Both the position numbers and the translations under genes were made by a program. The notes under the pieces are model-generated. The model worked only from the letters and a program-made list of their open reading frames with translations. It was not told the origin of the DNA and did not search any database. From CANLBN01 sp050633825 (GTDB lineage Bacteria > Pseudomonadota > Gammaproteobacteria > Pseudomonadales > Cellvibrionaceae), in the NCBI GenBank assembly GCA_050633825.1, contig JBOEHG010000102.1, positions 1-5,011 on the forward strand: DNA of 5,011 nucleotides, in the 5' to 3' direction. Positions 1 to 5,011 of this stretch are shown here, piece after piece (position 1 is the stretch's first letter; each line of letters opens with the position of its first letter).

Positions 1-294
1 TTTTTACCCGTTTTCATGTCAATTTTTTTACTCTCCTTAGCCCACTGCATTTCGAAAGAAAGTGTATATGACATTACTTATTGGCTTCCTTTCTCAAAAC
101 GACGCAAACTGATAAACAAACTAGTAAAACCATTAATTACAGCCTCAGAAGATGGCGTTGGGATTGAAGTAAAAAAAGAATATGACGCCATTGTGGCCCA
201 ACATGCGCTACAATTATTCAATGGCAACCAAACAAAGGCAGCCGTTTGGCTAAAAACATCCCAATCATGGGTTTCAAGGCATGAGGCGATATGA
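1..294 (+). CDS. C-terminal end of an unidentified protein with a Fis-type (HTH_8) helix-turn-helix; 5' end outside the window or uncertain
   Basis: The frame is open from base 1 to the TGA at 292-294. The first ATG in it (16-18) has no Shine-Dalgarno sequence in the few bases before it, so the gene more likely starts upstream of the window. The last ~35 residues contain ALQLFNGNQTKAAVWL followed by SQSWVSR. This fits the HTH_8/Fis pattern: A-L at the start of the first helix, G-N at the turn, A-A in the second helix, then S-x-x-x-V in the recognition helix. Proteins with this ending are usually DNA-binding regulators such as Fis or sigma-54 activators. Nothing of an AAA+ or receiver domain is visible in the preceding residues, which begin with a hydrophobic stretch (MSIFLLSLAHC) and are not recognised. 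The protein stops soon after the recognition helix (SRHEAI), shorter than usual for the family. It overlaps the next gene by 4 bases (ATGA), which suggests translational coupling. Confidence 0.6.
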   Translation, partial: FLPVFMSIFLLSLAHCISKESVYDITYWLPFSKRRKLINKLVKPLITASEDGVGIEVKKEYDAIVAQHALQLFNGNQTKAAVWLKTSQSWVSRHEAI

Positions 295-761
295 AATTAA
301 TTGTTAAGTTTTTCTGTTTTCTACTGGTATTAGGCTTCGCTGGCCTATTTGTATTAAAAAAACCAGACGGCACACCGTGGCTGTCCCTTGATGATTTTAT
401 CCCTGATATATCAGTAGGCTCAGTCAAAGATGCCTTACCCGGAGGGAACGAAGTCGCTGTGTATCGCTGGAAAGATGCCGAAGGTAACTGGCAATATTCC
501 GATACCCCCCCGGGCAATAATACAGCCGAACAAGTGTTAGTTAACACCAATCTAAACCGTGACCTTGTACCAGAATTTAAACCAAGTAAAGTCGCTGATA
601 CAAAACCCAAAAGTGGAAAAGCATTACTTATAAAAGATAGCTCCATATCCCCCACCACGGTTCCAATGGATAAGATCCCAGAACTGGTCGATGACGCAAA
701 GAATGTACAACAATTGATGGATGACCGAACAAAACAACTAGAAAAAGCGATGGGCAACTAA
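291..761 (+). CDS. DUF4124 domain protein, membrane-anchored or periplasmic
   Basis: A complete 156-residue protein. Residues 1-22 form a hydrophobic segment (FFCFLLVLGFAGLFVL) after two lysines and with KK after it, so it is an uncleaved signal anchor or a signal peptide without an obvious cleavage site. Residues 58-74 read YRWKDAEGNWQYSDTPP, the hallmark of DUF4124: a short beta-hairpin with Y-x-W-x-D-x-x-G and Y-S-D-x-P-P. The middle is rich in K, P and S and probably flexible. The last ~27 residues are charged and could form a helix or short coiled coil. The family is common in Proteobacteria and its function is unknown. The start is set by the ATGA overlap with the preceding gene, which implies co-transcription and reinitiation. 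It ends 37 bases from the stop of the convergent FadL-type gene, and no convincing terminator hairpin is seen between them. Confidence 0.85.
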   Translation: MKLIVKFFCFLLVLGFAGLFVLKKPDGTPWLSLDDFIPDISVGSVKDALPGGNEVAVYRWKDAEGNWQYSDTPPGNNTAEQVLVNTNLNRDLVPEFKPSKVADTKPKSGKALLIKDSSISPTTVPMDKIPELVDDAKNVQQLMDDRTKQLEKAMGN

Positions 762-798
762 CCTTAAAAAGGCTAAGCGTCATCGTTTTTGAAGCACA

Positions 799-2097
799 TT
801 AAAACGTATAATTTAGCTGCACAGCAAAAGTGTGCGCACGTGTCGAATTAAATTCAGCCCTAACACTGGCTGGTGTTCCATCAAAGGCAAAGGTCACTTG
901 ATCAATTTTAGTATCACTAAAATCAATATAGCCATAAGCAAAGTCAAGAGATGCTGATTTAGACAAAGCGTAGTTGGCACCAAATGAATAGATCCTTCTA
1001 TCACCGTCTATGTTTCTAACAGAACGCGTACCATCAATAATCGGCGATTCATCAAATGCCAAACCAAAGCGCCAACGCCAGTCATTATTGTAAATATAAT
1101 CCACACCTATATTGTAGGTCCAAGCATCTTTCCAAGCAGTTCTAACAACCGTATCCTCTCCGCCCAAACTATTGCCTTCAGGGTATTCAATGCGTATCTC
1201 CTCTAAACTGCTCCAATCAGTCCAGCGAGCACCAAGAGACAAAATAACCTTAGGGCTAAGGTGTTGAACATAAGCGGCATAAGCGGTTGCCGGCGCCTCA
1301 AAAAGCACCTCAGAATTAAAGGTGCCACTGGCTGGCCCTACGTTTGCAAAGGTCGCACCCCCCTCAATATCATGATCAACTTTGGAGCGATAGCCAAAAC
1401 CAAATCGAGCGCTCTCCGACAATGAAACCATAAGGCCAAGGTTGTAACCTAAACTAATATCACTATCAGCGTCGAGATTAAGCTCGGCATCTACAGGAGC
1501 ACCGGTATAAACAGCCGTATTATAAATAACATCGCTTTTCTGCAAACTAATGCCACCGCCAATACTAAGGTGTTCACTGACCTGATAGGAAATAACTGGG
1601 TTAAGATCTAAAAAAACTAATTCGGTTTCTAAGCCATTGTAACGGCCAAAAAAATTATCTTCATAGCCGTTTCGTGTCGCAAAAGGAACCGTAAGCCCTA
1701 AACCTATATGAATATTATTTTCCAAAGGCATAACAAAGAATACATTGGGAACGACTGAGTTCCTTGTACCATCTCCATTATCACCGGCATTAAAACCTGT
1801 GCTGCCCGTATTCTCAATTTCAGCGCTGGTATCAAAATAAACAGCGCCTATTTGCAAGAATTTCTTATCCAGTAAGACCATACCCGCTGGGTTAAAATAC
1901 ACTGCAGAAGCATCATCACCAACAATGCCATACCCCGCCTGAGCCCGACCCATAGCAGCCACACTATGATCAGATATTTGAAAACCACCGGCTGCAACAA
2001 CCTCTGAATAAATAGAGGCAATAACGCTTAGGCTTATGAATGTCAGAAAAAACTTTGAAATCAATGATTTATAAAAAAATATAGGGTAAAAAAACAT
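799..2097 (-). CDS. OmpP1/FadL family outer-membrane transporter of long-chain fatty acids or other hydrophobic compounds
   Basis: A complete 432-residue protein, close to the length of E. coli FadL. FadL-family proteins are 14-stranded beta-barrels with an N-terminal plug and carry fatty acids or hydrocarbons across the outer membrane by lateral diffusion. A signal peptide is visible (hydrophobic residues ~16-30, likely cleavage after VVAA at ~36). The mature start GGFQISDHSVAAMGRAQAG matches the family's conserved N-terminus, followed by DDASAVYFNPAGM with the NPAGM motif at 69-73. The rest alternates in beta-barrel style, and the protein ends in LNYTF. The terminal Phe is the usual signal for BAM-dependent insertion. 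The N-region before the signal core is long and aromatic (MFFYPIFFYK). No Shine-Dalgarno precedes this ATG and no better downstream start is seen. The gene stands alone on this strand and is convergent with the DUF4124 gene. The symbol fadL is withheld because paralogues with other substrates are frequent. Confidence 0.93.
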   Translation of the reverse strand: MFFYPIFFYKSLISKFFLTFISLSVIASIYSEVVAAGGFQISDHSVAAMGRAQAGYGIVGDDASAVYFNPAGMVLLDKKFLQIGAVYFDTSAEIENTGSTGFNAGDNGDGTRNSVVPNVFFVMPLENNIHIGLGLTVPFATRNGYEDNFFGRYNGLETELVFLDLNPVISYQVSEHLSIGGGISLQKSDVIYNTAVYTGAPVDAELNLDADSDISLGYNLGLMVSLSESARFGFGYRSKVDHDIEGGATFANVGPASGTFNSEVLFEAPATAYAAYVQHLSPKVILSLGARWTDWSSLEEIRIEYPEGNSLGGEDTVVRTAWKDAWTYNIGVDYIYNNDWRWRFGLAFDESPIIDGTRSVRNIDGDRRIYSFGANYALSKSASLDFAYGYIDFSDTKIDQVTFAFDGTPASVRAEFNSTRAHTFAVQLNYTF

Positions 2098-2308
2098 GAA
2101 TTAACGGCTCTAGACTATTCTTCTTATTGTAATACCAAAACCTACTATTTGACTAAGGTATTGCATTAACAATACTAGTGCATCTCGTCATAAATCGAAA
2201 GGAAAACATAACGCTATATCATGTACGGCTCATAGAGGAAATAAGCACGCAATAGTAGTAACTTTTATTTTATCAGTAGCAAATCCACATCATTTAAAAA
2301 CCATTACG

Positions 2309-2380
2309 AAACCATAAGTTAATTAAATAAAATGTGATTCTGCGCACATTTTATTTGAGGTAATATGGTACTTTGCCCCC
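2309..2380 (+). repeat. Duplicated palindromic leader element, copy 1
   Basis: About 72 bases closely matching 2895-2967. It has a nested dyad. The inner arms AAATAAAATGTG (2325-2336) and CACATTTTATTT (2345-2356) are perfect over 12 bp around an 8-base loop, ATTCTGCG. The outer arms are ACCATA (2311-2316) and TATGGT (2364-2369). It ends 65 bases before the ATG of the DUF2195-like gene. Compared with copy 2 there is one single-base indel plus scattered substitutions, mainly in the left spacer and on the right side. It could be an operator for a dimeric regulator, a transcribed RNA hairpin, or a mobile palindromic repeat. Its position upstream of a gene in both copies favours a regulatory role. 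Confidence 0.85.
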
Positions 2381-2391
2381 TTAGGACAAAG
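2371..2391 (+). promoter_or_regulatory. Small imperfect hairpin in the leader of the DUF2195-like gene
   Basis: CTTTG (2371-2375) and CAAAG (2387-2391) pair, and after one mismatch CC and GG extend the stem around a 5-base loop. No T-tract follows, so it is not a normal intrinsic terminator. It overlaps the 3' edge of the palindromic element and its right arm is absent from copy 2, so it is specific to this gene's leader. It may be chance. Confidence 0.2.
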
Positions 2392-2430
2392 TATAAAAGT
2401 ATCTTAATATGATCGAAGTCCATTAGCGAA

Positions 2431-2436
2431 AAGGAA
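2431..2436 (+). promoter_or_regulatory. Ribosome binding site of the DUF2195-like gene
   Basis: AAGGAA with its AGGA core 10 bases before the ATG at 2446. It lies inside the 10-mer AAAAGGAATA (2429-2438), which recurs upstream of the LysM gene at 3029-3038. It supports the chosen start. Confidence 0.65.
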
Positions 2437-2445
2437 TAGAAACTA

Positions 2446-2826
2446 ATGGCGGCACAAAAATATAGCGTTACTATAATATGCTTATTGCTTTTTTCCTGTA
2501 TTTCAGCTGTCAGAAGCGAGTCATTGAGTATTAACAATAAGCTATCTCAGTGCATCTCTATAGAAAAAAGTATCACCTATGATAAAACAGTAGCCTTTAT
2601 CAATGGACAATTACTAGTCAATAAACCAATTTCAGAATGTGGATGTAAATCTGCATTAGGTTCTTATCGCGTTTTTACAAAGAAAGAAAATTACCGATAT
2701 TTTATTTTAGAAGCAAAGGTTTCTTTCCTAAAATCAAGTGCATTATATCTACCTATCGCAGCCGACAAAGGTTTGATAAGTAATCAGGAAATCGAAATAG
2801 ATATTTCATGTGCACGGCCAGATTAG
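2446..2826 (+). CDS. Small secreted cysteine-containing protein, DUF2195-like
   Basis: A complete 126-residue protein. Residues ~7-21 are hydrophobic (VTIICLLLFSCISAV), giving a Sec signal peptide with likely cleavage near AVRS/ES at ~24. The LFSC inside it resembles a lipobox, but Phe at -2 makes a lipoprotein less likely. The mature part begins SLSINNKLSQCISIEKS and contains NKPISECGCKSALGSY and a final DISCARPD, so it has four cysteines that could form two disulfides in the periplasm. The NNKLSQC start, CGCKSA and the C-terminal CA-x-P are as I remember DUF2195 family proteins, whose function is unknown. This is recall and was not searched. The gene sits between the two copies of the palindromic leader, so it and the LysM gene share upstream control. 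No terminator is visible after it. It could be an envelope partner or protector of the LysM protein, but nothing in the sequence proves that. Confidence 0.8.
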   Translation: MAAQKYSVTIICLLLFSCISAVRSESLSINNKLSQCISIEKSITYDKTVAFINGQLLVNKPISECGCKSALGSYRVFTKKENYRYFILEAKVSFLKSSALYLPIAADKGLISNQEIEIDISCARPD

Positions 2827-2894
2827 ATAAAGATAATAACTAACTTAAAGCCACCAAAAAATCCGTAAAACTAAAAATGAGGTCAAGCGAAGAA

Positions 2895-2967
2895 AAACCA
2901 TAAGTTAACAATAATAAAATGTGATTCCGCGCACATTTTATTTGCGGCAATATGGTAACTTGCCCCT
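2895..2967 (+). repeat. Duplicated palindromic leader element, copy 2
   Basis: Direct repeat of 2309-2380. The inner arms AATAAAATGTG (2913-2923) and CACATTTTATT (2932-2942) are perfect over 11 bp around the loop ATTCCGCG. The outer arms are ACCATA (2897-2902) and TATGGT (2951-2956). It ends 83 bases before the LysM ATG and about 70 bases after the stop of the DUF2195-like gene. Further matches to the copy-1 leader follow in the same order: GTATCTTA (2971-2978, cf. 2399-2406), CCATTA (3023-3028, cf. 2420-2425) and AAAAGGAATA (3029-3038, cf. 2429-2438). Confidence 0.85.
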
Positions 2968-3037
2968 CCGGTATCTTATAAACCCATCAGGGCTATACCG
3001 ACTACGGCACAACAGCTGTGCACCATTAAAAAGGAAT

Positions 3038-3043
3038 AAGGAG
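3038..3043 (+). promoter_or_regulatory. Strong ribosome binding site fixing the LysM gene start
   Basis: AAGGAG lies 7 bases before the ATG at 3051. It follows the AAGGAA shared with the first leader, so this leader has two purine-rich sites in tandem, and the second is the better one. A small dyad GCACA/TGTGC (3007-3021) lies just upstream. Confidence 0.75.
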
Positions 3044-3050
3044 CAAAAGT

Positions 3051-4187
3051 ATGCAAAATAATATCACCTACACTGTCGCCCCACGAGATTGCTTATGGAA
3101 CCTTGCCAGCCGCTTTTACGGCAAAGGTAGCTTGTGGCCTGTGATCTTTAAATACAACAACCAGCCCGATGTCGTCAAACAAACCGGTAGCCGTATATTA
3201 GACCCGGATTTAATTTTAATTGGGCAAACACTGATTATTCCCTCGAGAACCTTAGCCGAAAAAGTAGATGAAAAAGAATTAACAAAAACCAAGGACGAGG
3301 CCGAAAAGAATCGTCACGACCACGCCAATAAAGGCAAGCAAGAACAGCAGCAAATTCAGCGTATACGCCAAAGCCAGCCGCAACCTCCCGGTGGCAGAGA
3401 GCCTATGGGGCAGCGTTATGCCAAAAAAGTGGCTGCGCCAGCCTACCAGTTTGATTTGGGCGAAAGCACACTATCCGCCATAAAAGGACCGGGTTTTACA
3501 TTAAAGGCCAGCCTAAGCGGTAGCCTAATGGTACAAGACACCCACACCTCTGCTATTGGTGTAACGGCCAAAGATTTAAAACAACTGGAAATCAGCACCA
3601 AACAACAAACCGAAACGGTAGCAGGGAAATTAATCAGCGATGTAAAATTTAATTTTGACCCTAAAAATAAAACGATCAAACTCAGCGGCGGTATAGCCAG
3701 CCAATCCAATATTGCCGGTACACCTGTGATTAAGCTGGATGACAGTGTTAACCAGCATGGCCAACCCGTGCTTAAAGGCAGCGTGACCTATAATATAGTT
3801 AAAGGTCAGGTACAGCATTATGCCTTTGCAGGGGAAAAAATCAGTTTTACAATTGAAGCAACCCCAGATAAAGACATAGAAAGAAAGTATGAAGATAGCA
3901 ATGTATGGGAAGAGCTTGGCGCAACTCATGGCGCATTTGTTCTAGTGGTAGGTGCAGCTGCCTTAGTCGTAGTCACAATTATTGAAGACTGTCTGACCCT
4001 TGGTGCCGGTGTGGTCGATGACCCCGCCTCTTTTGCCTTGGCTGCCGCCATGATTATCAGTGCGCGACATTTATTTAAACGCTATACCAGCCGTTTAGGG
4101 CGCCGTATTGCTGTAAGCACTGGAGCCATTTTTGCTACACCAATGGCAATGGCTACAGATGAAGTGGATACAGGTATTCAACCTTAA
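3051..4187 (+). CDS. LysM domain protein without signal peptide and with a hydrophobic C-terminus; candidate exported effector
   Basis: A complete 378-residue protein. Residues 5-65 form one LysM domain: YTVAPRDCLWNLASRFYG, then WPVIFKYNN, then LDPDLILIGQTLIIPS, matching the family's start, middle asparagine and final L-x-I-P. LysM binds the glycan chains of peptidoglycan, and it also occurs in proteins of contractile injection systems. Residues 67-125 are a highly charged, Q-rich linker. Residues ~131-270 look beta-rich (KASLSGSLMVQ, KLSGGIAS, LKGSVTYNIV) and are not recognised. Residues 293-312 (GAFVLVVGAAALVVVTI) are a clear membrane segment. Hydrophobic stretches at ~324-337 and ~353-368 follow, separated by a basic patch (RHLFKRYTSRLGRR). 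There is no N-terminal signal peptide, so either the protein stays inside or it leaves by a non-Sec route. The downstream gene starts right after its stop. A membrane-inserting effector is one reading; a tail-anchored envelope protein is another. Confidence 0.85.
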   Translation: MQNNITYTVAPRDCLWNLASRFYGKGSLWPVIFKYNNQPDVVKQTGSRILDPDLILIGQTLIIPSRTLAEKVDEKELTKTKDEAEKNRHDHANKGKQEQQQIQRIRQSQPQPPGGREPMGQRYAKKVAAPAYQFDLGESTLSAIKGPGFTLKASLSGSLMVQDTHTSAIGVTAKDLKQLEISTKQQTETVAGKLISDVKFNFDPKNKTIKLSGGIASQSNIAGTPVIKLDDSVNQHGQPVLKGSVTYNIVKGQVQHYAFAGEKISFTIEATPDKDIERKYEDSNVWEELGATHGAFVLVVGAAALVVVTIIEDCLTLGAGVVDDPASFALAAAMIISARHLFKRYTSRLGRRIAVSTGAIFATPMAMATDEVDTGIQP

Positions 4188-5011
4188 ATGAAAAAAGCTA
4201 TTAAATTACTTTTATTCCTAACATTAATAGGTGCTGGACTGGAAGCTGGAGGCTATACATATGGCCTCCAACCTTCTATTTTTATAAAAAGTACTTTTAC
4301 TAACAGTAATTTAAAAGAAAACCTACTCCAAAAATATTCTTTTAAAATACTTTTTAACGATCTTAAAGAAAATAAATTATCACAAATAAAAAAATCCTCT
4401 GAAAAAAATGAAATAGATCTTCATGGACTAAATTATAACATTGAAAAATATATAGCCCTGAAAAGCTTGTCTGAAGCAACATCAAAATACCCCGAAAAAT
4501 TAATCAATAAAAATATAGATTTTATATATCTATTAAAAGCGATTGATTATTATGGAATCAACGTTGGAGGCATATATAATTATGAAAAAAAGAGTATTTT
4601 TATATCAACAAAATATAAAAAATATAACACAAACAAATCAAAACATACTATAGCATCAATATTTCATCATGAATTCAGCTCTATATTAATTAAAAAATAT
4701 GAATTATCTGAAAATGATTGGATAAATTCATCAGGAAAAGATTTTTTATATAAAAGCGATGAAGATCCTTTCTATTACACAATTTATATTCAAGGAAATT
4801 CAGAAAAAATCAAAAATAAGGATTTATACAAAAGAGGTCTCATAAAACACTATGCTGAAACAGGAGTGGAAAATGACTTTAACACCTACGCCGAAGTCAT
4901 TTTTACTAACCCTAAAAAAATGAAAAAGCTTATTTCCCAATACCCTGTTATCAAACGGAAGTATGAGGTTTTTAAGTCATTTTATATGAGTATAGACGAA
5001 GGCTTTGCGCC
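4188..5011 (+). CDS. Exported AT-rich protein with HHEFSS and NDFNTYAE motifs, possibly metallopeptidase-like; 3' end outside the window
   Basis: ATG at 4188 directly follows the TAA of the LysM gene, so the two are probably translationally coupled. The frame stays open for 274 codons to the window edge. Residues 1-20 (MKKAIKLLLFLTLIGAGLEA) are a signal peptide or anchor. The body is Lys/Asn/Ile-rich. FHHEFSSIL at 159-167 resembles the zinc helix of a gluzincin peptidase (H161, E162), but the second His of HExxH is replaced by Ser165, so a direct HExxH match fails. ENDFNTYAE at 228-236 could supply a third, acidic ligand. It is followed by YPVIKRKYEVFKSFYMSID. I recall hypothetical proteins sharing this HHE(F/L)SS...NDxNxYAE layout, but cannot name the family. 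Composition changes sharply here: 4561-4620 has 12 G/C of 60, against 37 of 60 at 3361-3420 in the LysM gene. This suggests separate origin or transfer. A peptidase or a partner/immunity protein are both possible. Confidence 0.75.
   Translation, partial: MKKAIKLLLFLTLIGAGLEAGGYTYGLQPSIFIKSTFTNSNLKENLLQKYSFKILFNDLKENKLSQIKKSSEKNEIDLHGLNYNIEKYIALKSLSEATSKYPEKLINKNIDFIYLLKAIDYYGINVGGIYNYEKKSIFISTKYKKYNTNKSKHTIASIFHHEFSSILIKKYELSENDWINSSGKDFLYKSDEDPFYYTIYIQGNSEKIKNKDLYKRGLIKHYAETGVENDFNTYAEVIFTNPKKMKKLISQYPVIKRKYEVFKSFYMSIDEGFA

Larger units (their letters stand above)
2098..2445. other. 348-base divergent intergenic region between the FadL-type gene and the DUF2195-like gene
   Basis: AT-rich, with no credible gene on either strand. 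It must hold the promoter of the leftward FadL-type gene in its left part and that of the rightward gene in its right part. A loose dyad AATACC (2131-2136) / GGTATT (2157-2162) lies 30-60 bases upstream of the FadL-type start and could be an operator, but the arms are only 6 bp. I saw no match to remembered FadR or PsrA fatty-acid regulator sites. The right part holds the first copy of the duplicated palindromic leader (2309-2380). No sigma-70 promoter with good boxes and spacing stood out. Confidence 0.6.

Noticed and set aside
218..757. Reverse-strand 179-codon reading frame opposite the DUF4124 gene
   Set aside because: It is a shadow of the DUF4124 gene, which has a recognisable domain and a coupled start. 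The reverse product has no domain, and the frame has no ribosome binding site.
762..798. Shared terminator between the convergent DUF4124 and FadL-type genes
   Set aside because: Only a trivial CCTT/AAGG dyad and an unpaired T-run are present, with no GC-rich stem.
2325..2356. Intrinsic bidirectional terminator formed by the inner palindrome
   Set aside because: The stem is almost all A/T with only a few G/C pairs near the loop, and no uninterrupted T-tract follows. A terminator upstream of each gene would also need an antitermination mechanism that is not evident.
2360..2412. Sigma-70 promoter for the DUF2195-like gene (TTGCCC with TATAAA or TAATAT)
   Set aside because: The spacing between the candidate boxes is 13 or more than 20 bases instead of about 17, and the equivalent positions in copy 2 do not conserve a consistent pair.
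2319..2537. Reverse-strand 72-codon reading frame across copy 1 of the repeat
   Set aside because: It covers the palindromic leader and the signal-peptide region of the DUF2195-like gene, and its product has no recognisable features.
2309..2967. Integron gene cassette: one small gene flanked by palindromic repeats resembling attC sites
   Set aside because: The repeats lack the attC core boxes (RYYYAAC ... GTTRRRY), and no integrase is visible. The palindromes also sit upstream of ribosome binding sites with further leader homology, which fits regulation better.
3443..3929. Two reverse-strand reading frames inside the LysM gene
   Set aside because: They are antisense shadows of a well-supported coding sequence, with no domains of their own.

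Overview
The window reads as a piece of a chromosome from a Gram-negative bacterium, most likely a gammaproteobacterium. The outer-membrane FadL-type porin, the DUF4124 protein and the Fis-type helix-turn-helix end all point that way. That assignment is an inference from family content, not from a marker gene. No rRNA, tRNA, CRISPR array, transposase or integrase is visible.

Left part (1-761, + strand): the end of an unidentified gene whose last ~35 residues look like a Fis-type (HTH_8) DNA-binding helix-turn-helix. It overlaps by 4 bases (ATGA) with a membrane-anchored DUF4124 protein, so the two probably form one operon. Convergent to them is a complete outer-membrane fatty-acid/hydrophobe transporter of the OmpP1/FadL family (799-2097, - strand).

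Right part (2098-5011, + strand): this is the unusual half. Two consecutive genes are each preceded by a copy of the same ~70-base leader element. The first is a small secreted, cysteine-containing DUF2195-like protein (2446-2826). The second is a LysM protein without a signal peptide and with a hydrophobic C-terminus (3051-4187). Each leader carries a nested palindrome (inner arms of 11-12 bp, outer arms ACCATA/TATGGT). The match continues in the same order through GTATCTTA, CCATTA and AAAAGGAATA down to the ribosome binding site. The two genes are therefore likely to be controlled together.

The LysM gene is followed with no gap (TAA then ATG) by a very AT-rich gene that runs off the window. 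It encodes an exported protein with an HHEFSS motif and a later NDFNTYAE motif, which suggests a metallopeptidase-like fold. The best guess for the right half is a small accessory module acting on the cell envelope, possibly an exported effector with partner proteins. No secretion-system gene is present in the window to prove that.
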